A stretch of DNA of 64,000 bases. Origin: Paenibacillus sp. SC116. Lineage in GTDB: Bacteria > Bacillota > Bacilli > Paenibacillales > Paenibacillaceae. The notes under the pieces are model-generated. The model ran no database searches. It was given only the letters and a program-made list of their open reading frames with translations, and was not told the DNA's origin. The position numbers and the translations under genes were made by a program. This document shows positions 53,801 to 61,361 of this stretch, piece by piece. The stretch lies in NCBI RefSeq assembly GCF_024733555.1, contig NZ_JANIOF010000003.1, forward strand, positions 376,677 to 440,676, given 5' to 3'. Within the stretch, counting starts at the first letter, position 1. The number at the start of each line of letters is the position of its first letter.

Positions 53801-54189
53801 AGTTGCCAAATGGCGTAAATCCATATCGGGCTTATGCCGCAGAGCAACAATGGTATGGCGAGTTCGGCATTCCATCAAAAGTATATGTTGTGCAGAAAGG
53901 GTTTCCGCTGCATCGGCAATTTTCGTTCAGAGAGGATGCTCCATTCTTCTTAAAGAACGGCTACATTGTTGTGAACTTTAATATGGAGACCATTCGAGCT
54001 GGGCGTATGAATGATCCTCATTTACAGTATATCTATGCTCCGTTAACCAACCAATGGCGGCGCGAAGGCTTCGTTCACAGTGTCACTGATCCATATGGCG
54101 CCATGTTCCAACTGAAAGATGGCGATATGATGTTCTATGATGCTGCTCAATCATCGCGTGATGATTATCGTGTCGGGGGGACGCACTAG
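50848..54189 (+). CDS. Large secreted protein of unknown family
   Basis: Exported protein of 1113 residues with a signal peptide (about 1-31, cleavage near VSAA). The N-terminal half is beta-rich with several Cys (KCPANCMQ near 229-236; ICTKAGCVPGPP near 412-423). A Pro/Ser/Thr/Asn-rich linker lies at about 485-650. The C-terminal half is again beta-rich with aromatic, Asn and Asp residues and a basic region around 930-960. No catalytic signature is seen. It may belong to one of the Paenibacillus domains of unknown function; I cannot name it with confidence. A natural partner of the SLH protein 8 nt upstream, which could anchor it to the wall. A terminator follows. Confidence 0.75.
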   Translation: MAKRIVSIAMVVSLLIAITNILGINMTVSAAVPSGYESIGNVTFYGGIGKVDSSKNHYIPLSKLHYTTVTVPKKNNVAASAVAIYDNHGKLVKNLTKVNDTTWNLGDITGNKVQLTAKANGQYQGYFAWFRSPSGDYWMYDYKNERYFLKSNNDPFPPSRGEWTFGTAGNGIPTFGWKYGTNTSIVWSERRITAGSRLTDKFTSPSLPGIEFEMNQVAKVIVNESDLEYWKCPANCMQESKVHGVRNVVVNDSDKTNVVIDFEFQGTFDNSPPGGEVISDGKNGLVRAWFNGWNVTFHGEIYKYPEMKVYAAYSEVPKGSGQCENSIGSPSQGTSMNRNDMDPNATGIIRADSRDAEQFDVSKGIPTSESLFTNAFADNYLFKQDWIQMKGKVTYNCKAEVKYVREWTVPGPPICTKAGCVPGPPVHAGDSQNVTYSFSFTRDYSYWQIKNLEVYKINRADMLNYALPGGRVTMMPTGYTPPSLDSEHDSSVHSHVRPVDTPDISYSPPVLKGGLNRPPSIPDDTSRLKGMAESATPQSQVNNDTVIFNGATIMDGAEATKDGPTPTNIPQPTTIGRDVLYRPNHIISSQLMNKANTISSGTIYYDLLPNNVNGGANTNFPINSINPVTVHTPTVNYSNATDDAAHNQKTRPNLNRRAFILDRPFTIHIPTSGQHRNILGYGNRDYAKYIKEKQVRFEFDVYSADKSTFYPKNTWISIPVRDPATTFYLPVWVDEGDYTIHFRSYAENAPSDTLTQQDANFEVNNHIATDTVPVEVIGRMYDFRITDIVDMNWELAFRPQKKSKEHTGRYYWVGMRDIDGNPRGNQSRYTLPIRRGSHPNDGFKNVAVKPGYHFKFDLKTKGNMFGPNDSIRITPTFEFVSRDGKHRQDVDLYYHAPDRNFVRIGSSFDTIEREITLNERLRNLHPLQIEQTGRTYYQLHRHQLSQSEQVFMQQWLRQVDRPTKTGGFSHMKVPGELRLFRGPTQLPNGVNPYRAYAAEQQWYGEFGIPSKVYVVQKGFPLHRQFSFREDAPFFLKNGYIVVNFNMETIRAGRMNDPHLQYIYAPLTNQWRREGFVHSVTDPYGAMFQLKDGDMMFYDAAQSSRDDYRVGGTH

Positions 54190-54255
54190 GCACGCACTAA
54201 GTCGTGAATGTCAACTTTGCATAGTAAAAATTAAAGATCAGGTGTTGATATTTAA

Positions 54256-54291
54256 GGAGGTTGGTCCTGTGGGTCCAAACTCCCTTTTTTT
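54256..54291 (+). terminator. Terminator after the SLH/1113-aa operon
   Basis: GGAGGTTGG (54256-54264) pairs with CCAAACTCC (54275-54283) with one mismatch, followed by T7. Confidence 0.7.
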
Positions 54292-54328
54292 GTCCAAGTG
54301 TAGGTCCTATAATGATGTCGATAAGAAT

Positions 54329-54344
54329 TTGTAAGCGCTCACAT
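54329..54344 (+). promoter_or_regulatory. CcpA cre site upstream of GH85 gene
   Basis: TTGTAAGCGCTCACAT matches the cre consensus WTGNAANCGNWNNCAW at every position. It lies 63 nt before the endoglycosidase start and about 16 nt after a TATAAT at 54308-54313, a position that gives repression by roadblock. Carbon catabolite control by CcpA is the expected consequence. Confidence 0.75.
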
Positions 54345-54406
54345 AAAAGTTGAGTGCCTATCATGTGCATACGGTTTGTATATTCATCTAAGAAGGGGAT
54401 GTTTAC

Positions 54407-57172
54407 ATGAAACGTTGGAAACCTACCATGTTATCTCGAAGCACTATGAAACGCAAAGCAGCTCTTTACTTAAGCACAGCTCTATTGGCAGGTGCGTTGT
54501 TAGGATTCACAGGTGCCGAACAAGCACAGGCGGCACAGCCTCATTCTTCTCACTGGTATCCAAATACGATCTTAAATTGGTCACCGCAGACGGATCCAGA
54601 TGCGCCGTTCAACCGCAGTTCCGTACCGCTGGAGAAAAAGCGTGTACAAGGTGATAAAGTGAATCCGAATGCAAAAGTAGAGCCAAAAGTGATGGCACTC
54701 GCTTCTATGTACAAAAATACATCTGGTGCACCGTCACAAGGAAATGACAACATGCACGGCTATGCATTCAGCTACTGGCAGTATGTAGACAGCCTCATTA
54801 TGTGGGGAGGATCCGCAGGTGAAGGTCTTATCGTCTCACCAAGTGCAGACGTAATCGATGCAGCACACAAAAACGGCGTGCCTGTATACGGTACGGTCTT
54901 CCTACCACAAATGGAGCACGGTGGAAAATTTCAATGGACACATGATTTGCTGCAGCAGCGCCCTGATGGCACGTTCCCAGTTGCGGATAAGCTGATTGAA
55001 GTAGCGAAGTACTACGGCTTTGACGGCTGGTTCATCAATGAGGAGACTCAAGGTGGGACACCTGCAGATGCGAAGAAGATGCAAGAATTCCTGAAATATT
55101 TGCAAAAGATTAAAACACCTGAAATGGAGGTCGTATGGTACGACTCCATGATTAATGACGGTCCAGTAAGATGGCAAGGTGCTCTTAACGACAAGAACAG
55201 CATGTTCGTCCAAGATGGTGCAGAGCGTGTCTCCGATCATCTATTCATCGACTTCCGTTGGCAGTATCAAGGTAGTGGCATGACACCGTTTAAAAAATCG
55301 CCTGACGTAGCGAATCAGCTTGGACGCAGTCAATATGATCTGTATGCGGGTATTGATGTGGAAGCAGGCGGTTATCAGAGCAAACTGAATTGGCCTGTTC
55401 TATTCCCTGACAACGGTACGGCTGTAACATCGCTCGGAATTTATCGTCCAGACTGGGCGTTCAACTCTTCCAAGACGAATGAGCAGTTCATGGAAAATGA
55501 GCACATATTCTGGGTAGGTCAAGGCAAAGATCCTTCTAAAACGAAGTCTAATGGCACGGCTTGGCGCGGAATAGCGCATGATATCGTAGACGAGACAGTT
55601 ATCACAGATACTGACTTTACTACACACTTCAACACAGGTAACGGAAAAATGTTCAGCGTACATGGTCAGCAAGTTCGTGATCGCGAATGGTTTAACCGCA
55701 GCTTGCAGGATATTTTGCCAACATGGCGTTGGATGAAAGATGAGCAGGGACAGAAGATTGATGCCGCATTTGATTTCAATAAAGCTTACTATGGCGGCAG
55801 TTCCTTGAAGTTAAGCGGTCAAACGGCACCAGGCGCAAGCACGAATATGAAGCTGTATAAGACGGATGTTCCTGTAACGAAGTCTACAGTAATGTCGATC
55901 ACGTATCAGACCAATCAAGCAACTGCAGCAGATGTAAACATCGGTGTAGCATTTGAGGGTGCTCCGAATGATTATGTAACCGTGAAGCCGAAGCATACGC
56001 AAAAGGCTGGTACGGCGAAGGATTGGACGCAAGCTACGTATGATTTGAAAGATTTTGCAGGTAAAAAGGTTGTCGGCATGTCTGTACAAGTAGCAGGCAA
56101 GCAGCAAGTTAACAACTACGAGCTTAGCCTAGGTGAATTTGCAATCCGTGATCATCAAGTGTTTAAAGCTCCAAATCTTAAAGAAGTAAAAGGCTTAACG
56201 ATTATCGACAATGATTTCCGTGACGGTCTTTATGCAGATGCTCGCTTGAAGTGGGATGATATGGGTGATGACGTCTTGTACTACCAAGTATATCGTCAGA
56301 AGCCAGACGGCTCCCGTGAGTTCATGGGCGCAACAAGCAACAACTATTACTATGTTTCTGAAATGCGTCGTGCAGAGATGGAACAAGCGACGAATCTAAT
56401 CGTCGTGCCTGTAAACCGTCATTATGCAGAAGGCCGTACAGCGACGGCTCAATTCCAATGGCCTGCATACCCTGCGCCAAAGGCTGACTTTGAAGCAGAC
56501 AAAACGTATGTAGCACCAGGAGAGACGATCCAGCTGAAAGATAAGTCTACAGAAGTAACGACAGAATGGCTATGGAGCTTCCTAGGTGGAACACCAACGT
56601 CCAGTACAGAGCGTAATCCGCAAGTGAAGTATGAGCAGGAAGGCGAGTACGAGATTACACTGACAGCGAAAAATGCAATCGGTCAAGATGTCGTGACGAA
56701 GAAGCTTATTACCGTAGATAAAGCAGCAGAGAATCGCTCTGAGGATGTAGCAAAAGGCAAGAAGACAACGGCTTCCTCCTTCGTGAATGCAGGCGAAGCG
56801 CCTCAATTTGCAGTAGACGGTGAAATGCATACGAAATGGTGCGCAGTAGGAAATGCGCCGCACTGGATGACAGTTGACTTGGGTGGCGAATTCAACATCA
56901 CAGAGTTCGTTGTTCATCATGCGCAAGCTGGCGGAGAATCAGCATCGTTCAATACACGAGAATTCAAGATTCAACTTAGCTCGGATGGTCAAACGTGGAC
57001 GGATGCTGTTATTGTAAAAGACAACGATAAAGGTACAAGCAAGCATGCGATTGGCAAAACGAAAGCTCGTTACGCGAAGTTAATCGTTGAGAAGCCGACA
57101 CAAGGCGGCGATACAGCTGCTCGTATTTACGGCTTTGAAGTGAAGGGGATTCCATCCCAACCTGCACAATAA
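54407..57172 (+). CDS. Secreted endo-beta-N-acetylglucosaminidase, GH85
   Basis: Exported glycosidase of 921 residues that should cut the chitobiose core of N-glycans. Signal peptide about 1-43. The GH85 barrel (about 55-450) shows MHGYAFSYWQYVDSLIMWGG and the catalytic segment GFDGWFINEET, with Asn211 and Glu213 as the N-x-E pair. A beta-sandwich region follows (about 465-680), then a PKD domain (about 686-772) and a C-terminal F5/8-type CBM32 (about 780-917). Start ATG follows GAAGGGGA. Preceded by a cre site, so likely a scavenging enzyme switched off by good sugars. Confidence 0.92.
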   Translation: MKRWKPTMLSRSTMKRKAALYLSTALLAGALLGFTGAEQAQAAQPHSSHWYPNTILNWSPQTDPDAPFNRSSVPLEKKRVQGDKVNPNAKVEPKVMALASMYKNTSGAPSQGNDNMHGYAFSYWQYVDSLIMWGGSAGEGLIVSPSADVIDAAHKNGVPVYGTVFLPQMEHGGKFQWTHDLLQQRPDGTFPVADKLIEVAKYYGFDGWFINEETQGGTPADAKKMQEFLKYLQKIKTPEMEVVWYDSMINDGPVRWQGALNDKNSMFVQDGAERVSDHLFIDFRWQYQGSGMTPFKKSPDVANQLGRSQYDLYAGIDVEAGGYQSKLNWPVLFPDNGTAVTSLGIYRPDWAFNSSKTNEQFMENEHIFWVGQGKDPSKTKSNGTAWRGIAHDIVDETVITDTDFTTHFNTGNGKMFSVHGQQVRDREWFNRSLQDILPTWRWMKDEQGQKIDAAFDFNKAYYGGSSLKLSGQTAPGASTNMKLYKTDVPVTKSTVMSITYQTNQATAADVNIGVAFEGAPNDYVTVKPKHTQKAGTAKDWTQATYDLKDFAGKKVVGMSVQVAGKQQVNNYELSLGEFAIRDHQVFKAPNLKEVKGLTIIDNDFRDGLYADARLKWDDMGDDVLYYQVYRQKPDGSREFMGATSNNYYYVSEMRRAEMEQATNLIVVPVNRHYAEGRTATAQFQWPAYPAPKADFEADKTYVAPGETIQLKDKSTEVTTEWLWSFLGGTPTSSTERNPQVKYEQEGEYEITLTAKNAIGQDVVTKKLITVDKAAENRSEDVAKGKKTTASSFVNAGEAPQFAVDGEMHTKWCAVGNAPHWMTVDLGGEFNITEFVVHHAQAGGESASFNTREFKIQLSSDGQTWTDAVIVKDNDKGTSKHAIGKTKARYAKLIVEKPTQGGDTAARIYGFEVKGIPSQPAQ

Positions 57173-57200
57173 TATATAATTTCTTTTCTAGTAGCAGCGG

Positions 57201-57233
57201 GCAGCTCCAGTGATGAACTGGGGCTGCTTTTTT
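57201..57233 (+). terminator. Terminator of the GH85 gene
   Basis: GCAGCTCCAGT (57201-57211) pairs with ACTGGGGCTGC (57217-57227) with a G-T pair, followed by T6. Confidence 0.9.
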
Positions 57234-57467
57234 GCGTTGGTTGCACAAGAAGTGGCGAGTAATATATTTCCAATGAAACTTTGCGTCTTTTCGTGAGGCT
57301 CCCCCGTCTAATCCATGTAAACTTCATGAAGATACAACAAAGAACAACACGATAAACAGGTTCGTTTCAAAGTTGAATGAAAGTATTTTAAAGCTCATTA
57401 CAACTTTTCAGGCATTCAAATAAACGATGACATGGATACCATGTTCAAAATAAGGAGCATATACAAC

Positions 57468-58910
57468 ATGAAAACAAAAACAATCGCAATCATAACAGCA
57501 TCTATCTTGGCAGGTTCTTCTCTACTTGGTTACGTAGGTACAACATGGGCAGGCAAACAGCAACAGCCTTCTACACAAACGAAGCAAGAAGTAAAAGTTC
57601 CAAATGTACTAGTACAGAAGCCGCAGCAAGAAAAAACATACTCGAATGATGCATTCCGCAACATCGGTGAAGTAAAGCTTAGCGAGCAATATGTGATTAA
57701 AGGTCAAGCGCGTGTATTTGAAGGAAATTATAACTACGTAGTGAAGCAAGGCAGCAAAATCGTAGCTGAAGGCTTCGGAACAGCATCTAAAGGTGGTCCA
57801 GAGTGGGGTGCATTTTCTCAAACAATAACGGTACCGGTAAGCAAGCTGAACAGCACGCAGCCATTGACAGTAGAACTGTTTGAAATCGATATGGAGAGCG
57901 GTAAACAAGTAAATAAAGTAGTTGTTGCGTTGAACGGAAAAGGCAAAGTGAAGTATAGTGATGCATTCCGTGGTGTAAAAGTAGCATCTTCCACTGCGCA
58001 AGTAGCAGTTAAAGGTGAAGCGCGTGTGCACGAGGGGACTTACAACTACGCAGTGAAACAAGGCGGAAAAGTGATTGCTCAAGGTTTCAGTACGGCATCT
58101 ATTGGTGCACCAGAATGGGGACAAGTGAAGCAAACAATCTCCATTCCGAAGAGTAAAGTGTTTGGTAAAGAGGCTTTGACACTGGAATTGTTCGAAGTAG
58201 ATATGGAGAGCGGCAAAGCAGTGAACAAGCTTATCATGCCTATCGCTAAGGAAGCACAATCTCACAAAGAAGTACAAAAGCCAAAGCAAGATAAGGTTGT
58301 TAAAAATGATGCATTCCGCAACATGAGTGAAGTGAAGCTTAGCGAGCAGTATGTGATTAAAGGAGAAGGCCGACTATTTGAGGGCAACTACAACTATGTC
58401 GTGAAACAAGGCAGCAAAGTGATTGCAAAAGGCTTTGGTACAGCATCTAAAGGCGGTCCAGAGTGGGGCACATTCGCTCAAACGATTACGGTACCTGTAA
58501 GCAAAACGTCCAAGCAGCAGCCACTAACTGTTGAGTTGTTTGAAATGGATATGGAGAGTGGCAAGCAAGTAAACAAAGTAGTAGTAGATCTGAATGGCAA
58601 AGGTAAAGTGAAGCAAAATGATGCATTTCGTGGAGTAAAAGTAGTGTCTGCTAAACTGCAAGCTGCAGTGAAGGGTGAAGCTCGTGTTTTCGAAGGCACG
58701 TATAACTACACAGTTAAGCAAGGCAAAACGACGGTTGCCCAGGGTTATGGCACTGCATCTGTGGGTGCACCACAATGGGGGAAACTCGCTCAAACGATTT
58801 CCATCGATAAGAGCAAAGTATCTGGCAAACAGCCACTTACACTAGAACTGTTTGAAGTGGATATGGAAAGTGGCAAGGCGACAAACAAACTTATACTGCC
58901 TATTCGATAA
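57468..58910 (+). CDS. Secreted protein with four tandem Gmad2 domains
   Basis: Exported protein of 480 residues from ATG 57468 (AAGGAG before it), signal peptide about 1-29. Four copies of a module read VxGxARVFEGxYNYxVKQG...GFGTASxGxPEWG...LTVELFEVDMESGKxVNK, the pattern of the Gmad2 immunoglobulin-like domain of spore germination proteins. Modules alternate in two types (A-B-A-B): the pair at about 58-262 recurs at 278-480 with an offset of exactly 220 residues. No catalytic domain is attached. A structural, adhesive or germination-related surface role is inferred. Confidence 0.82.
   Translation: MKTKTIAIITASILAGSSLLGYVGTTWAGKQQQPSTQTKQEVKVPNVLVQKPQQEKTYSNDAFRNIGEVKLSEQYVIKGQARVFEGNYNYVVKQGSKIVAEGFGTASKGGPEWGAFSQTITVPVSKLNSTQPLTVELFEIDMESGKQVNKVVVALNGKGKVKYSDAFRGVKVASSTAQVAVKGEARVHEGTYNYAVKQGGKVIAQGFSTASIGAPEWGQVKQTISIPKSKVFGKEALTLELFEVDMESGKAVNKLIMPIAKEAQSHKEVQKPKQDKVVKNDAFRNMSEVKLSEQYVIKGEGRLFEGNYNYVVKQGSKVIAKGFGTASKGGPEWGTFAQTITVPVSKTSKQQPLTVELFEMDMESGKQVNKVVVDLNGKGKVKQNDAFRGVKVVSAKLQAAVKGEARVFEGTYNYTVKQGKTTVAQGYGTASVGAPQWGKLAQTISIDKSKVSGKQPLTLELFEVDMESGKATNKLILPIR
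57645..58910 (+). repeat. 660-nt internal tandem duplication in the Gmad2 gene
   Basis: The segment beginning AATGATGCATTCCGCAACAT at 57645 recurs at 58305, and the sub-segment at 57957 recurs at 58617, both at an offset of 660 nt. Each 660-nt unit holds one A and one B module. Confidence 0.85.
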
Positions 58911-58945
58911 TGGTTAGTTATATTTGCGTAGACTTATTCACAAGA

Positions 58946-58972
58946 AAGCGGCACTAATAGTGCCGCTTCTTC
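58946..58972 (+). terminator. Terminator of the Gmad2 gene
   Basis: AAGCGGCACTA (58946-58956) is inverted at 58958-58968, followed by a T-rich stretch. Confidence 0.8.
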
Positions 58973-59089
58973 TATACATAAAGTCAGCATTGCGTGTCGA
59001 GTGAGTGGTTAAAGTTGGTACTGGAGTGGCGACACTAAAAGATAATGAGAGACGTTATGATCGATGAATTTCTGGAGGTGAAGGACTGC

Positions 59090-59608
59090 ATGAGCGACTT
59101 AGAACTGGAGAAGCGCGCGATTGCTGGCGATGACGAGAGTTTTTCTATCCTTATCGAGCAGCGAAAAGAAAGGATTTATCGCATGGCCTATACGTATGTA
59201 AGAAATAAAGAGGATGCGTTGGAAATTGTACAGGAGACGGTATATAAAGCATATTTGTCCGTAGAGAAGCTGCAGCAGCCTCAATATTTCAATACGTGGT
59301 TGATGAAGATTGCGGTGAATGCTGCTTTGGATCATATACGTAAGTCCAAGCGAGTTGTATATATGGACAAAGATATTGAAAGAAGCTACACCCCTGATAA
59401 TAGAGAAGAGAAGTTGGACTTGTATGAGGCGCTGGATAGTTTGGATGAAAAAACTCGCTCCGTGCTGATGCTGCGGTATTTTGAAGATATGCCATTGAAG
59501 GATATTGCGGAGACGTTAGAGACACCATTAAGTACGATTAAGTCGTTGGTCTATCGTGGGTTGGAGAAGTTGAAAATAAATTTGGGGGAGGGTGAGCTTC
59601 TTGAATAA
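59090..59608 (+). CDS. ECF RNA polymerase sigma factor
   Basis: Extracytoplasmic-function sigma factor of 172 residues. Region 2 is RIYRMAYTYVRNKEDALEIVQETVYKAYLSVEKLQQPQYFNTWLMKIAVNAALDHIRK; region 4 is LDEKTRSVLMLRYFEDMPLKDIAETLETPLSTIKSLVYRGLEKLK. The close general match is to SigV/SigW-like factors. ATG 59090 follows CTGGAGG at a somewhat long spacing. It overlaps the next gene, a membrane protein expected to be its anti-sigma factor. No self-recognised promoter was found upstream. Confidence 0.9.
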   Translation: MSDLELEKRAIAGDDESFSILIEQRKERIYRMAYTYVRNKEDALEIVQETVYKAYLSVEKLQQPQYFNTWLMKIAVNAALDHIRKSKRVVYMDKDIERSYTPDNREEKLDLYEALDSLDEKTRSVLMLRYFEDMPLKDIAETLETPLSTIKSLVYRGLEKLKINLGEGELLE

Positions 59609-60659
59609 AGATTTGGAACGGTTAAAGAAAGAGTATCAAAATATCGAAATTCCTGATGAGCTGGCTGCTGTAACTCGACAAGCGTTGGAGCGGGGCAAGC
59701 AGGAACGTGAGCGCTTGAAGCAAGCTCAGCATGATGATATGAGTCATCATCAAGACCAGATCGGGAAGCGAGAGAATACCCAAGGCCAGAATGGGGATGG
59801 GTATCAGGGTTCAAGTCCGTATCAGACGCAGCGTGCGCTGCCTCGCAATCGGTGGGTGAAACGTATTGTTGCTAGTGCAGCAGCAGTGTTTGTTTTATTT
59901 ACAATTAGCGTTAATACAATGCCTGCATTCGCAAGTAGCCTAGAGAACATTCCAGGGATCGGTAAGCTGGTGAAGGTGCTGCAGTTCAATAAAGGTGGAG
60001 CCGAGGGTGGGCAATTAACGCAAGAAGAAGGACCAACGGATGTTCATGCTATTGGTTTGCATCAGCAAGGAGATAGTGATCAAATTACGATTCGCTTCCA
60101 GAAAGACAATAAAGAGCAGCTAATCGCAAGTTCATTCCATGTACAACATCGCGAATATCCAAATACGATGACTTTTTCTATTCGAGACGCCCGTAATTTC
60201 TCTGCGCAACAGGACTTGGCGACATTGAAGAAGAGCAGATATGTAGCAGATGCTTACGAGATCATTTCGATGGATGATACACTTATTCGCTTTACAATCG
60301 TTTTTAAAGAACCTGTTGCTTATGAGGTGAAGGAGTACAAGGATCCTGCGGAGGTTGTGCTTACCTTAAAGCAAGGAACATCAGCAGAAGTACAAGATAA
60401 AGTATATTCAGTTCGTACCGCTTCTCACCCATTTGGGGAAGAGCAGGGTATGATGGAAGAAGCTTGGATTGAAGAAGAGAATGTCCGCATTTTGAAAGAC
60501 AGTGCGGGTACGTATTTGGTAGAAGCCGGCTATTATCCGACGAAGGAAGAAGCACAGGCGCAAGTAAGGAAATTGGAAGAACAGCATGGATTGCAAGGAC
60601 AACTACACGTGGAAGAGCGGACATTCTTGCAAACACCAGCGCCAATTAATGCTCAATAA
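59601..60659 (+). CDS. Membrane anti-sigma factor, DUF4179-like
   Basis: Bitopic protein of about 352 residues. Charged cytoplasmic N terminus (about 1-88, with an RsiX-like helical start LERLKKEYQNIEIPDELAA), one membrane helix (VASAAAVFVLFTISVNTMPAFA) and a large extracytoplasmic domain. The last ~60 residues (GTYLVEAGYYPTKEEAQAQVRKLEEQHGLQGQLHVEE) look like a SPOR peptidoglycan-binding repeat. TTG 59601 has a proper spacing from GGGGGAGG; GTG 59592 touches it. It overlaps the sigma gene by 8 nt. Probable partner that holds the sigma factor inactive until a wall signal arrives. Confidence 0.8.
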   Translation: MNKDLERLKKEYQNIEIPDELAAVTRQALERGKQERERLKQAQHDDMSHHQDQIGKRENTQGQNGDGYQGSSPYQTQRALPRNRWVKRIVASAAAVFVLFTISVNTMPAFASSLENIPGIGKLVKVLQFNKGGAEGGQLTQEEGPTDVHAIGLHQQGDSDQITIRFQKDNKEQLIASSFHVQHREYPNTMTFSIRDARNFSAQQDLATLKKSRYVADAYEIISMDDTLIRFTIVFKEPVAYEVKEYKDPAEVVLTLKQGTSAEVQDKVYSVRTASHPFGEEQGMMEEAWIEEENVRILKDSAGTYLVEAGYYPTKEEAQAQVRKLEEQHGLQGQLHVEERTFLQTPAPINAQ

Positions 60660-60739
60660 TAGGTTGTGATGTTATGAGTTGACAGATTATGTAATTCGGT
60701 TTACACTGCAACCAGCTAATATGGAATAGGTGGTGCAGG

Positions 60740-61267
60740 ATGACAGTAAGAACGATATTGCCATTTGGAGACCCATTACTGCGAAAAGTTTGTAGACCAA
60801 TAACTGAAATGTCGCCTCGGATGCTGACCTTGCTGACTGACTTGAAAGAGACACTTTATGCGGAGCCTGGGCGTGCTGGGTTGGCGGCTCCACAGATTGG
60901 TATTTTGCGGCGAGCCGTAGTGATGGATATGGGTGATGGCTTCCGGGAATTCATTAATCCCGAGATCATAGAAGCTCATGGAGAGCAGCAAGGTTTTGAA
61001 GCATGCCTATCTTATCCAGGCTACTATGGCCGTGTAACTCGTTACCAGTATGTCAAAGTAAAGAGCATGGACCGGGAAGGGCTAGAGCTTATAACGGAAG
61101 CGGAAGACGATTTAGCCGTCTGCTTGCAGCATGAAATTGATCATTTGGATGGTATTTTATTCGTGGATCGAATGAAAGATGGCGTCCTCGTTCATGACGT
61201 AACCAAGCAGCGTGTTCCGCTGCTGGATGTTATTCAGTTGGCCAATAGCAGATCATGTCGCTTATAG
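60740..61267 (+). CDS. def: Peptide deformylase
   Basis: Removes the N-formyl group from new proteins. 175 residues. The three family motifs are present: GLAAPQ (47-52), EACLS (86-90 region, Ala for the usual Gly) with the metal-binding Cys, and QHEIDH with His131, Glu132 and His135. Start ATG follows GGTGG. Single gene with a hairpin after it. Confidence 0.92.
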   Translation: MTVRTILPFGDPLLRKVCRPITEMSPRMLTLLTDLKETLYAEPGRAGLAAPQIGILRRAVVMDMGDGFREFINPEIIEAHGEQQGFEACLSYPGYYGRVTRYQYVKVKSMDREGLELITEAEDDLAVCLQHEIDHLDGILFVDRMKDGVLVHDVTKQRVPLLDVIQLANSRSCRL

Positions 61268-61278
61268 ATGGAATATTA

Positions 61279-61310
61279 ATCCCGTCACTTCCTATCGGAA
61301 GAGACGGGAT
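61279..61310. terminator. Hairpin between def and ROK gene
   Basis: ATCCCGTC (61279-61286) and GACGGGAT (61303-61310) with inner CTTCC/GGAAG pairing. The T-run is weak (TTGTTG). Convergent position suits termination of both genes. Confidence 0.6.
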
Positions 61311-61361
61311 TTGTTGTATAGAAGATGAATGAACTTATGATATAGGCCTGTATGACAGTGC

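Noticed and set aside
57609..58289. Minus-strand frame of 226 codons opposite the Gmad2 gene
   Set aside because: It follows the internal repeat of the Gmad2 gene and is Cys/Phe/His-rich, as expected for a shadow.
57645..58910. Tandem repeats as a possible CRISPR or satellite array
   Set aside because: The 660-nt repeats are in frame within one protein gene and differ by synonymous changes, as in duplicated domains.
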